Assembly (NCBI GenBank): GCA_000827325.1
Contig: KN832885.1
Location: 1 to 64,000, forward strand
Length of the DNA: 64,000 nucleotides
Direction: 5' to 3'
From: Oidiodendron maius Zn
Taxonomy: Eukaryota > Ascomycota > Leotiomycetes > Myxotrichaceae
Part shown: piece after piece, positions 32,448 to 43,577 of the stretch
Layout: every line of letters starts with the position of its first letter
Position numbering within the stretch: position 1 is the stretch's first letter
Position numbers and translations under genes: made by a program
Notes under the pieces: model-generated
The model's database searches: none
What the model saw: the letters and a program-made list of their open reading frames with translations, nothing else
Told to the model about the DNA's origin: nothing

Positions 32448-33515
32448 CGTGATTAAAGCCGTCAAGCCCGAGAAGGAAGAGTGTCTAGGAATTTGGGGGA
32501 GGGGGGCAGGAAAGCAGGAAGGGAGAGGATCAGGCGGATCACGTGGGAGCAGGTGGTGTGAGAGTGTCGTCATGGCCGTAACTATCCGGACTTGTACCAA
32601 GGACACTCAAAGCCGTTGGACGCAATCCTCATACAGCTCCGCTCAAGCAAAATTGCCTTAGCGTCTTACGTTCACAAGATTAAGAAAATGCCATTACCTT
32701 GGTGCGAATGCAACTAAGCTAACTAGACAGTCGCCCACGTCATTGAGGAGTGTCCTCGAATGGCGAAGCAATGCAAACAAGTCTTCAGACAGACGGTCCT
32801 CTAGAGTGTATACGATATACTCTTAGAGCCCGTAACCGCACGGAAAGGAGCGCTATTTGCGCTTAAAACAGGATTACTCGACTAGTTTTCGGTGGTCTGG
32901 TATAGAATAAGTACTGAATAGGGGACGAGACGGTGTTGGCACTACAGGTTTAAATATAGCACCTACGCGGGCTAAGTGAATAGAATACGTAGGTCACCGC
33001 AAAAAGTCCTGTGAGCAGGGTTTATCAACTAGGGTCTAGCAGAGCAACGGTTACAGTGCACGGGTGGAATCTGTTAGTGATTACTACAGGCTGCGCATGC
33101 TGTAAAATTAGGGTGCTCAAGCCTATAGACCACTAATTTTACAGTGACTCTGGTTGCTGGGTGACGAGTAAGCGAAACTGGCAATATACCCCTGCTCTCA
33201 GACTTTTTGCGGTGACCTACGTACCAGAGGGAATAAATAGTGCTAAAGGCAGCAGACTAGAGTTGGACGGTGTTTCTTTTTTAACTTACTATAATAGCCC
33301 CTACGGCACCTCTCTCTTATTGGTTTGTTTTCGGTCTTGGCTTGACTAGTACAGTAGTAATAGGTGGGAAAAGGTTGGTGGGTCTCCCAATGCCCCTAGT
33401 CTGTATATACACGTTCTCTACATAGCGCCAAGGCGCTAACAGAGTAAGGAATAAATCAAATCAATGGCCGTAACTAGCCACAAGTGGCAATGTCAATGTC
33501 ATTCCTACTCTACAA
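32448..33515. other. Intergenic with a 238-bp MITE
   Basis: Between two minus-strand genes. Apart from the MITE at 32986-33223 nothing is recognised; the promoter of the F-box/DUF7600 gene must be at 32448-32900. Confidence 0.5.
32986..33223. mobile_element. MITE with 23-36 bp terminal inverted repeats
   Basis: Left end TACGTAGGTCACCGCAAAAA continuing GTC-CTGTGAGCAGGG; right end CCCCTGCTCTCAGAC then TTTTTGCGGTGACCTACGTA. The inverted match is perfect for 23 bp and then imperfect to about 36 bp. If the outer TA is the target duplication it is a Tc1/mariner-type MITE. A second perfect inverted repeat, CTGTAAAATTAG (33100-33111) against CTAATTTTACAG (33133-33144), sits in the middle, either an internal hairpin or a nested smaller element. 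No coding capacity. Confidence 0.8.
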
Positions 33516-34165
33516 TCATTCTACACTAAGCTCTGCACTAATCTGCTCCTCTTTATCTTTGATGCGTCGCAGGTAATTCTGAATTTTTTCCTTCTTCCGC
33601 ACAACGTGGTACAGCCCTTGACTCTGCATTTGCCGCTTTCCCCTCCTTCCCGCGGTGCGGTGCTCCCAGAACTCAACACGCATGCCGATGGCAACAGCAC
33701 CGTACAGTGTCTTGGCCGCGCCCTCGCCGGTTTCGGACTGGCGTTCGATTGCGAAATATCTTTCCAGCTGCGCCGTGGCTTCGTCCCAGTCCTTCTTTTT
33801 CACCTGCTTCTCTGCTCGCTTGTCCTCCATTGTGAAGATAATAGGGAGGGTTTTGTCAGGCCGCAGGTGCTTGACCATGATGTCAGCAGCATCTGCTGGT
33901 TGCTGGTGGGCGACCCTATCTCGGACGACCACCACATACCCTTCTTCAATAGGGAAAAGCGCTGTTAAAATGCACTGCCACATAAGGTCTACCTTATTTT
34001 CTAGTGACTTTTGTTCCAGGACTTCATCTTGTGCAAATTTAACAAGCTGAAGGTCCCAATACTAAGAATACAGGCAGGAGTAAGCACGCTAGGTTTATAT
34101 CTGATAGTTATAGGGAGTATAGTACTTACGTTTAGGTTATGGGATCTTGTCCCAGCTGCTGCCAT
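33516..34165 (-). CDS. Small PD-(D/E)XK nuclease-like protein
   Basis: Exons 34165-34130 and 34061-33516, intron 34129-34062 (GTAAGT...CTTAG), 193 aa. No named family matches from memory, but the middle shows the ordered core of a PD-(D/E)XK fold: PADAADIMV (acidic residue at the end of a strand, about residue 62), LPIIFTMEDKR (about residue 81, the E-x-K element), and WDEATAQLERYF (about 97, a helix with the Q-x3-Y often seen after it). The C-terminus is a basic coiled segment (RKKEKIQNYLRRIKDKEEQI). Fungal genomes carry many restriction-endonuclease-like orphans of this type; no toxin partner or immunity gene is evident. Function is inference from the motif order. No signal peptide. Confidence 0.65.
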
Positions 34166-34431
34166 TGTAAATTCTTTGCTTTGATTCAAGCTTTAAATCT
34201 AAGATATCAGATTAGAGAGACTTTACCTAGATAAGTGAAACGCTAAACTTACATTATTGGCGTCGTGGAGGTCGATAAGGCGCGTTGCAAGTTTGTTTAT
34301 CGCGTTCTATAGAGCTAGAGTTCCTTCCAATTTCGCTACCACTATTCACTATCGCGTTACATGGGCATGCAATAAGACATGGTAAAATTATATTAGAATC
34401 CGTCTATATATAAATAAATACATCTAGCCAG

Positions 34432-34788
34432 CATGAGGATTCTTTTCTCGTTGAGGTTCTATACTACCGGGACAATAACTTGGTGGAGAACAATATCTAT
34501 ATACGAGATTTCTACGAGGAATTCGCAGAAGATATTGCCAGACTTGTTGGTTACATACGCAGGGGCCGTGACTCCCTGGGTACATCGTCCGATCAAGTCA
34601 GACAATATACACGTTTGTACGATCTTGAAATGGGAATTGTAGAACCTGCCGTGGAAATTTATTTCAAGGCTAATATGCTGCTGGAACCGAGAGGAAAATG
34701 TCGGCAAGCTGAGTTGGTAGTTGAAATCGACTTACGTTGTAGTTATATTTCTATTGGTAAAGCATTAAAAAGACTTCCACCCGTATAG
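34432..34788 (+). CDS. Hypothetical ORF, possibly last exon of an orphan gene
   Basis: An open plus-strand frame starts after a CCAG acceptor-like site and encodes HEDSFLVEVLYYRDNNLVEN, FYEEFAEDIARLVGYI, RLYDLEMGIVEPAVEIYF and a LVVEIDLRCSYI end, about 118 residues, mostly amphipathic helix. The earlier exon(s) could lie at 34190-34380 but are not resolved. It is divergent from the nuclease-like gene. I do not recognise the family. Confidence 0.35.
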   Translation, partial: HEDSFLVEVLYYRDNNLVENNIYIRDFYEEFAEDIARLVGYIRRGRDSLGTSSDQVRQYTRLYDLEMGIVEPAVEIYFKANMLLEPRGKCRQAELVVEIDLRCSYISIGKALKRLPPV

Positions 34789-35251
34789 AAATTTGTGTTG
34801 TGGCGCAGGTACTGTATAAGCCTTACTTAGTTCCCACTAGAATGATTCCGATTAGTCGGCTCTATTGTAGTCTGAGGTTTATTTTAGGCTATCTGCGCTA
34901 CGCCAAATATATATTCGCGCCTCCAACTCTCAAATGTCTGTCTATTCTATCGAATATCACGAATCACCACCACCATGAAGTCACCCGGCATCGGAGCCTA
35001 ACCTCTATACCAATCCAAATAGCCAAAATACTTCTGCCCTCAATACAATACCAAAAAGCATTGAGTTCTCCTATTTCTCACTAGGAAAGCTAATGGTATT
35101 TAGCACTGGATTCAAACGACAAAAACAAAACATAATACCTATATTAGTCATTTACAAAAGAACGAACATGCTAAGACCTGGGTTTTTAGGGAATAGATCC
35201 AGAGCAGAGATGGCGAACTTCTATACAAGTGGATGGTATGTATTATGGGAC

Positions 35252-35431
35252 TGTCAGGTGACTAAATAGAGGGTCACGGGTGAATGAGTTGCACGTGGCT
35301 CACACTAAGGACTATATCAGTGAGTTATTATGTATACAAAGGGGCCGTATCCCCTTTTCAGATAGGAGCAGCGTTTAATCTTCTTCTGATTTTCTGGGGA
35401 AATTATACATCGTTACTTAGAGCTTCTACCC
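35252..35431 (+). repeat. Solo LTR fragment, family L1 copy B
   Basis: Begins TGTCAGGTGACTAAATAGAG, continues GAGGGTCACGGG, GTTGCACGTGGCTC, TATGTATACAAAGGGG, CCCCTTTTCAGA, AGCAGCGTTTAATCTTC and ATTATACATCGTTACTT, collinear with copies at 21246 and 45079. The 5' TGTCAGG matches the inverted CCTGACA at the 3' end of copy C, defining the LTR terminus. The 3' third diverges. Confidence 0.7.
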
Positions 35432-35803
35432 TTTTCTTCTTTCTTTCCTATCCCTTAGATTTCTTGTTTTGAAGAAGCTGTTGCTGTTACAATTAAGGGT
35501 AGAATGGCTGGAAGAGACTCAACCTCAGCTCGACTCGGTTTATTAGGGATGGAGGAGGGAATGAATGTCCTTTTTGACTGATATTGGCCAAAGTAATAGA
35601 GCTGTTTCAAAATCTACCATGTCATGCCTCACAATAGAGCCAATAATCATCATACATATGCGAATTTTACCACTTTATTAACTAGCACAGGTCTCTAAAC
35701 CAAAGCCCCTCTTTAATGCGAGCACAGATGTAATGTCCCTAACACGTGGTGATGTAATACTGTTGACTGAACGGTTTGACGCTGGCTCTCCGCTGGTCTA
35801 TAA

Positions 35804-35927
35804 CCAAGAATAGGGGCAATGCAATGGATTTATCAGGCTTAAATTCATATAATATAAACTAAATACCAAGAACAGTGCGAATGAAATGGATTTACTGGAT
35901 TTAATCCCATCCAATACACACATGCTC
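35804..35927. repeat. Degenerate tandem duplication, two 62-bp units
   Basis: CCAAGAATAGGGGCAATGCA/ATGGATTTATCAGGCTTAAAT and, 62 bp later, CCAAGAACAGTGCGAATGAA/ATGGATTTACTGGATTTAAT. No coding meaning seen. Confidence 0.55.
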
Positions 35928-36144
35928 TTGGAAACGCCAGTTGAGAACAGGTGTGGACAAGTGCAACTAAGGCTGCACCAGGAGCTTTTTGGGGGCCACT
36001 ACAGGCCTAGAAAAAATGCAGAGAAATGTGTTCAATGCAGCTCGAAGAATCACTAGGTCACCTCTTGCGGGGAAGATCAATAGATTTTCTAGGTTTAACT
36101 AGAATGCCTCGAGCTATAAGGATATACGTCTATATATTCCATGG

Positions 36145-38042
36145 TTAGTCCCGTGCTTCCATAGTCTGTGGCACATGCTTGCTGAGAAACGTCTCCATCG
36201 TCCGCAACATATGAATAACATGCAGCTTCTCCCAGCCCACATGGCCCTCACGGGGATAGAGCACCATCTCGGGCGTCTGTCCATGTACCCGGAGAGCTAA
36301 ATGTATGCTCTTGGCTTGACTCACCGGGACGCGGATATCCTCTTCGCCATGTAATATCAGCAGAGGCGACTTGAGGCCGTCTAGATGCTTCATCGGACTA
36401 TTAGCCCCTGCCGTCCAGCGTACATCGGCGTTTTCCAAGACAGATCACCCGTCAGCGCGCCCTGGAAGGTAGGCACATCGCTCGTCAACACCATGGTGTC
36501 CCAGCAGCTTGGGCCAGCGCCCGCGATCCCGGCCGCAAAGTGGAAGGTCGCGTCGCGTGTCAGGGCGAAGTAGGTCAGGTAACCGCCGTTGCTATAGCCG
36601 GCACTTACCACACGCGTGCTGTCGATGTTGTGCTGGCTAATGCAGTGCTTAGTGAAGGCGATTGATATCCTGATAGGAAACAGAGGGGTCACCTACAAAC
36701 GTCTCGGCGTAGCGGGCGCCGTGGCCAGCGCCACCACGGTAGTTTGGGTGTAGGATGGCATATCCCAGCGAGAGCAGCCAAGGGATCCATGATAACAGAG
36801 TTGGGTCTGTCCCTTCAGTCACTCGCCAGTAGGGACCGCCGTGAGATATAACTACAGCTGGATATGGCTTGTGGCCGTGTGTAGGGAGATAAAGCATCCC
36901 ATCGAGTGGGAGCCCATCTTGCGTCTCCGTTTCGATGGCGAGCGCCTTGTACCTGAGCGAGCCGGAGGGAATGTTGCTGTGTGACGATAGCTGGACTTCG
37001 TGCCCATCAGTGATTGAAATGACCTCCTCGCCAGCCGGTGATCCTTTACAGACGGCAATTCCGCCGTCGTCAGATACATCCCAGCCTTCCCCGATATCCC
37101 ATCGAGCTGACAAGAGACGCTTGTCAGGGAATACATCGAGAGTATCCGTCAATCCTTCTTGAGCATACGCCACAAGCTGGTGCCCGCACCGTCTCAGGGC
37201 CTCGGCCACAATTGCTTTCTCCATATGCAACTTTCATTACTTGATCAGTAGATAAAACCCATTGCCATACAGCATGCGAGGTCTAAACTAATTCTCCATC
37301 TTACACACCAACCCAGACCAAGTCATCTTCAAACCAATTGAGATCTTGAATCCAGATCGCATAGCGGTGGACCTTTCGTGTTATCCGACTTTGGATGTTC
37401 ATGACGTAGATGTCTCCGCCGTCAAGCGTATGTTCCTCTCTGGGACTTGGTAAGATGGTGTACGCAAGATACTGCCTATTCGAGCTCCACGTCAGACCAG
37501 AAATGTGTGCTTGTTGGTCGATCAAGGTAGTAGTCGTTTTTCATCAACACTGACAAGCATAAGCCGAGCATGTCCCCAGTCTTCACCGCATACTTTAGCA
37601 TCGTCGCCCTTTTCGCGTTTCTCTCTCTTCTTTTCCGTTTCCTCGTCAGCGCTAGTGAAGGCAATGTATTTGCCATTAGGGGACCATTGATACATACCGA
37701 TAGGCTTCTTGTTCTCTGTTGAAGTTAGTGGTAAAGATTCTCCATGCTCCTGCGTCGGGAGTAGATAGATTGTTGAGGCAATTCCAGCGTGAGACTGGTC
37801 TGAGATGAACGAAATGTATCGTCCATCTGGGGAGATCTCGGGTGCGATGTCATTGAACGTTCCTGGGGTAAGTTGCCTAGAGGAGTTTGCTTCGCCAATC
37901 TCCGCCATCCATAAGGAAGAGACGGCCTCCTTTTGCTTGCGGCACTGTGGAGACATGACGTAGACGATACGTTGGCCATCGGGGAGATACGAATATCTCG
38001 AGGCCGCTGGCCATCTGTCATGACCTCAGGAGTGATGCTCAT
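36145..38042 (-). pseudogene. Prolyl oligopeptidase/acylaminoacyl peptidase (S9) with four frameshifts
   Basis: From 38042 the minus strand encodes MSITPEVMTDGQRPRDIRIS, beta-propeller blades (APEISPDGRYISFISD, YQWSPNGKYIAFTSADEE, ISGLTWSSNRQYLAYTIL), then after an intron (37306-37231) the alpha/beta-hydrolase domain: YPAVVISHGGPYWR, nucleophile elbow SAGYSNGGYL, Asp region LLILHGEEDIRVP, His region YPREGHVGWEK. So the S9 catalytic triad was once complete. The frame is lost four times: near 37981-37984 (one G short of the family frame), at the T-run 37537-37541 (one short), near 36660-36668 (one base extra) and near 36424-36434 (one short). Typical length is about 650 aa, matching the total span. 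Two lesions are at homopolymers and could be sequencing errors, but four independent ones argue for a pseudogene. Confidence 0.8.
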
Positions 38043-39015
38043 AATAGATTGATCAGAATTTTAATTTCTTCGCGGGCACCCAATCCCCTCAAGAAAATAG
38101 GGTCTCACAGTCTTTGAAAATACACATTGCCTTGAACGGTCGTCAAGCGTCATCAATGGGGGGACGCTGAGTGAACCAGCGAAGTGTCAACAGCGTGAGT
38201 CAACTTGGGATATAATCTCAGATCATTCTATATGTGCATAAATTAATTGGTAGACCGTAGTAGGGACTATATTTACGTTTATATACTTCATGTTTGTGTG
38301 CATTGTGGCCAAAATAAATGCTCCAGTTAGATCAGTTCTTGTAGCTTGGTGACATTTTGTTGATAAGTAGAGGGCAACTATGAAGGAGTTGGCCGCTCCC
38401 TGCTAAAGTGGAATGGTTGAATCCTCAATGACCTTCACAAGGAGGCTTATGCGCCTTTGCAGTAGTGCCTTTGAATGCATCCGCTGTCAAATTGCGATGA
38501 AAGCGAATGAATACCCACGTAGTCAGAACAATGCTAGACATGCCGACTATGGTAGGGCCATATATAGTTGAGGGAATGTTGTCCGAAATTTGTCTACCGA
38601 GTTTCTCACTTGCCTGAAGTGGGCGGCTGGTAGACTCGGGGTGCGCATTCTGTCAAGTAGCCCTCTGCAAGGCGGGGGGATTGCTGGAATCAATTTCATT
38701 CATGTAAATAATGCTAATTACTGTGGGGCTATTCAAGTAATGGATTCTATTGGCGAAAGCCATCTGGTAAAGCGAGGGCCTAGCATAACAGAGGAGGGGG
38801 AGGGGTTATATAAATGGGATGGTTGGTCCCGGACAGGGTCTCGTACATCCCTCACTGGGCGGCGTTTGATTCGCTCAGAGGCACCTGCCTCTATTAGTCC
38901 AGTGACGGGGTACTTCCGCTGTCTGATCCGATAAAGGCCACGGTGGACCGGGCGCAAAACAAGTTCTATAGCCGATTCCTCGAGCAGTCCAAGGATATCG
39001 GACGACCATCGGTCG
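38043..39015. other. Intergenic, nothing recognised
   Basis: Divergent promoter space between the S9 pseudogene (minus) and the NLR-like gene (plus). ORF 38590-38934 has no motif. A TATATAAAT lies at about 38809-38817, some 200 bp before the chosen NLR start. Confidence 0.45.
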
Positions 39016-42000
39016 ATGTGCGGCTGCGCACCAGTTAAATTATGGTATATTAAGGCTGCCAGAGGAAGCTTGCGCAACCAAGAGCTAAGACAGGAACGAG
39101 AACAGGACACTCCATCATTTATAATCAACGATACCGGTCTCTCCGTTCTTCATGACACAGAGGATCCTATTGCAGAGTTGGTCTATGCCCTCACGTCTAT
39201 AGCACCCGGTAACAGTGCACAGTATCGTCTTCGTCCACGGACTGCAAGGCCACCCACGAGATACTTGGACATGCGACAGGCCTACACAATTAGGACCGCA
39301 GGTCCTAGGGGGTTCAGCTGGGCACTCGCATCGGCTGAAGAAACTATTCTCTAGGAAACAAAGAACAGGGTTAGAAGATGCACACAAAGTCCAGGCAGAG
39401 ACGATCTACTGGCCGCTTGACTTCCTTGCGGGTGATTGCGTGAATTCCCGGATTCTCACATGGGGCTACGATTCGAAAGTCTCGATTTTTTTTGGTGGAG
39501 CAGCAAGCCAGAGTAATATTCGGGCACACGCTCAAAACCTATTGCGTGCCTTAATGGTGGAGAGATTGAACTCCGTTAGCCATCGTGCCACTATTCCCAA
39601 ACTGCTTGCTAACTCCTTTAACAGCAAGGGAGACGCATCATCTTCATTGCACATTCTCTTGGCGGTAAGCCTGCTCACAAAGTATTATCATACTGCTGGT
39701 GCTGACAAGAAAAGGAATCATTGTGAAAGATGTGAGTGCGAATAATAAAAGCTATGGTTGCGAGGCCCGTGGAAAATAACCAACTGACCAGTTTGGAGGT
39801 CCTTTGCCATGCCGCGTTGTCTGATAAGGACCCTTTATTATTTGATATCTACACTTCCACGGAGGCAATTCTCTTCCTTGGGACGCCTCATCGGGGCAGC
39901 AGCCATGCCGACACCGCTGAAATTCTCAGAAGGATTGTGTCCGCTTCGGGATTTGATGCGCCAGATCAGAATATAAGGGCACTTCAGATCAACGGCGCGG
40001 AACTGGAGCGTATCCACGGATATTTCATGAAGCTGTATGAGCAGCAAGACCGTTACCCCTTTAAGGTGATCACATTTCAGGAAGGCAAAGGACTCGCCGG
40101 CACGAGCCGTCTAAACCTTAATAAGAGGGTTGATTACTGCCCACCCGACTTTAGCAAATCCGGCTGACCTTCATTAGATCGTCGAACCTTTCTCGTCCTC
40201 GATTACTGGTACGGAGCCAACCTACACAATCAACGCAAACCATATGTCAATGTGCCGGTTTCAGAGCAAATCCGATGAAGGGTACAGGCAAATCTTAGGG
40301 GAGGTGTTGATTATCATTTCAGAAATACAGAGGGAAGCGAAAGCGGCAAAATCTGAAAAGGACAAGAACCCTGCTGATTTAGTGGCCTCATCTCCAAGTC
40401 AGACAACGGCCTCTACCGCATACTGTACGTAGCTACCTGATAATACCAAGAATCTGCTGAGTAGCTGAATAGCCTTGAATGATGTGGAACGGCACTGCGT
40501 GGTACTTCTTACCCAGAACACCTCAAATGCAGCTGACTACAAGTCATCACTTCCAAGTCGCGTAGAGGGTACTTGTCAATGGATTCTGTCAAATTCGCAG
40601 TTTCGTGATTGGAGTTTACAGCAGGAGACTTGTCTTCTATGGATCAGCGGATATCCTGGGAGTGGGAAGACTATTCTCTCTGCTTATCTCTTGGACCATC
40701 TCGACGCCGCGGCATCTCCCAACCTGCAGACAACCCTCTGCTATTTCTTCTGCGACGGAAAGATCGAGACGCAGAGGGACGGAACAGCAATACTGAGGAG
40801 CCTTATTCACCACCTCGTGGTGCGTTGCCGATCGCTCATCAAATACGTGAAACGAGCCTATGATATCCAGGGCCCGCAGTTGGATCGGAACTTTAGTGCG
40901 CTGTGGAAGGTTTTTCTCGCTATTTCGAGCGACCGCCGAGTAAGACCCATAAGCGTGATTATCGATGCTATAGACGAATGCGAAGATATAACCAGAGACC
41001 GGCTCCTAGCCGAAGTCAGTACTCTTATAAGCACACCGAGCGCGATCCGCTCGAGGCCCTCTTGTGTAAAGTTTCTCGTTACGAGCCGGCCACAGTTTGG
41101 ACATCAGTACACCTCCAACATCCTTCAAATTGATTCAACCTTGGAGAACGTTGACCGGGACCTTAGGCTCGTGATACGCTCGAAAGTTGAAGGGATCGTC
41201 CGGCGAACTGCATGCGGGCCTGACGTTAGAGCCTATATCGAAAATGCTTTATATTCTAAAGCCGATAGGACCTTTCTTTGGGTACACCTCGTACTTAGAA
41301 TCTTGGAAGCTGAGCTGAGCGCATCGCAAGCAAAATTCAAACTCATTGTCGACCAGTTGCCTAAGACGCTAGCAGAGACATACGAGCGATTTCTTTACGG
41401 GATCTCCACCGAGCACCAACATCATGCCCGCCAGCTTTTGCATCTCGTCGTCGGAAGCTTACGACCTCTAACCCTAGCTGAGATGCGAGTCTTACTCGCT
41501 ATACAAGACCATCACCGCACTCTAGAATCGATGGAGGAAGATGCGCTATTCAACATCCAAGCATATATTGAAAGAGTACTGGGCCCACTGGTCCGGATCT
41601 GGGATGCTCAGATCTATCTGGTTCATCAGTCCCTAAAGGACTTCCTTCTATCTCTCTCAACAGAGTCAAGCCATCCACTATCCGCCACTTTTGGTATTGA
41701 TCCAAGCGAAGCAAGCTCGGTGTTAGCGAGGACCTGCATAACCTATCTTTTACTGGATAACTTCGAGCATGACATTTATGCTCCATCAACCCATGAAGTA
41801 TCTCCGATCTCAGACGTAGATTCTCCGACTGGCAAGGGATCCATCCAACAGTTCTGGGACTCGATGAATCTCGGAGATGATACTCTCTTCAACGACCCTG
41901 CTGAGTTAGAAGCAGATGCTTGCGCACGTATTGCACAACAATACGCATTGTTTGACTACGCTGCCAGGTACTGGCCAAGACACTTTTTATCGGTCTGCCC

Positions 42001-43198
42001 TAGATACCTACCAGCCCTGCAAAACTCTGCTCTGATTCTCTCCGATACTTCCAGTTTCCATGGGTTGAATTGGTTTCGTTATTACTGGCTCCAGAGCGAG
42101 ATCAACTTATCACGCCCTGAAAATTTCAGTCCCATGGTCACCGCGAGTTATTTTGGCCACATTACATCTTTGAAAGCGGTCTTGCTGAAGGCCCTTCCCA
42201 TTGGGGCCGGTATGGGTGAGCACAGTATATATTGGGCCTCAAGGATGGGACATTATGCTATAGTCGACCTCCTCCTTGCTCAAGGGGTCAGCCCTGATAT
42301 AGAGGCTGTCGATGGCCAGACTTGTCTCACAGCCGCTGTGCAGTTCAACCACGTAAATGTGGTGGGCCGTCTTCTCGAGGACGAAGGACTTCTCGCTAGG
42401 CACAAGTGCTATCGTGTCAATTACGCTGCCAGGGGCGGTCGTACTCCGCTATCTATCGCTGCGGGTAATGGTTTTGTGGAGATTGTCGGGAAACTCCTCC
42501 GACATCCTCGGATCCAGCCCGATATAGAGGACTCCAACAAGTGGACCCCATTATTCTGGTCAATAAGTGGAAAACACCTGGACGTTCTCCAACTTCTTCT
42601 CAGAGACGAGCGGATTTCAGTGAACCATTTGGACAAGTTTGGGCGCAATGTCCTTTCTTGGGCCGCATCTGAAGGGGAGCACGAGATGGTTAAGTATCTC
42701 ATGAGCCTGAACCACATCAATGCCCATGAGCCAGACCAAAAGGGCCGAACTGCTCTGTCATGGGCTGCTGGGAGCGGACACCTGCAGACGACGGCGTACT
42801 TGAGACGGCGTATTGACGTGTCTACAAAGGACAATGAGGGGCGTAATGCACTATCATGGGCTTGTTCAGGGTGTCATCCTAGTGTCGTTGAGTATCTGAT
42901 TAAGTACGATCCTGAGGGGGTTGATGAAGCCGATACGATTGGATGGACGCCTCTGGCATGGTCCCTCTTTGAAAACTGCCCCAGGGTTGTACAGCTGCTA
43001 CTTGACTCGGGACTAGTCGATGTAAATAAGAAGGATCATGGAGGGCGAACCGCTCTGGCGTGGGCGGCAAGCTATGGCTATCTAGATGTTGTTCAGTTAT
43101 TGCTCAAAGCTAAAGGAATTCATGTCGATAGCAGGGCTATATCGTGTGCGTCACGGCACCCGGATATTTTGAAGCTATTGCAGGAGCACGTCGAATAG
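39016..43198 (+). CDS. SesB-like lipase / NACHT / ankyrin STAND protein (NLR-like)
   Basis: Seven exons: 39016-39176, 39223-39574, 39625-39664, 39715-39731 (a 17-nt microexon), 39799-40128, 40178-40424 and 40473-43198; all phases agree, 1290 aa. N-terminal alpha/beta-hydrolase (SesB-like) domain: IVFVHGLQGHPRDTW, nucleophile elbow FIAHSLGG (Ser about 182), FLGTPHRGS and the His block INANHMSMCRF. NACHT: Walker A GYPGSGKT (about 442) and Walker B VIIDAIDECED (about 544), then winged-helix-like LVVGSLRPLTLAEMRVLLAI. C-terminus: about ten ankyrin repeats (residues about 930-1280), e.g. GRTALSWAAGSGHL. This is the architecture of fungal NOD-like receptors, which act in heterokaryon incompatibility or non-self recognition: the repeats sense, NACHT oligomerises on ATP, the esterase-like domain is effector. 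The start is uncertain; the weakest introns are 1 (donor GTTGGT) and 5 (GTTGAT). The ankyrin units are less identical than in recently amplified repeats. Confidence 0.88.
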
Positions 43199-43577
43199 GT
43201 ATATTGGATCCTAGTATCCGTCGCATTTTGCTTGATGTATCGTCTTGAATCACTGTCGTTGATCGATTGCTATCTCCCTTCGTGACATTTTGTCCAGTTA
43301 TCTATCATGGCTGCATGATTTTAACCGTGCAACACAGCCACATGGGAGCGGGGTTTGTCATGTGATTCAAAGAGTTTACGAGATCAGAAGGCTTGACTGC
43401 CGAGGTCTGCAGCGTCCAAACGGAGGGCTGAGTTTGTCAGTTGGTGCATAGCCACATCCAACTGTTGGTTGCTGCCTACAGGACAGGCTGATCAATTGCT
43501 TCCTGTCTTGGTTTTGATTTCCATCAGTCGATACTGAACAATCCCAATAGTACCGCTTTCATCTCGCCTGGCTTGGA
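43199..43577. other. Intergenic, nothing recognised
   Basis: 3' flank of the NLR-like gene and promoter of the next gene. Confidence 0.5.

Larger units (their letters stand above)
34789..36144. other. Intergenic with LTR copy B and a tandem duplication
   Basis: Holds LTR copy B (35252-35431) and a degenerate tandem pair at 35804-35927. The remainder is AT-rich and without recognisable genes. Confidence 0.5.

Noticed and set aside
42421-42834. 137-codon minus ORF
   Set aside because: Shadow of the ankyrin repeats of the NLR-like gene.
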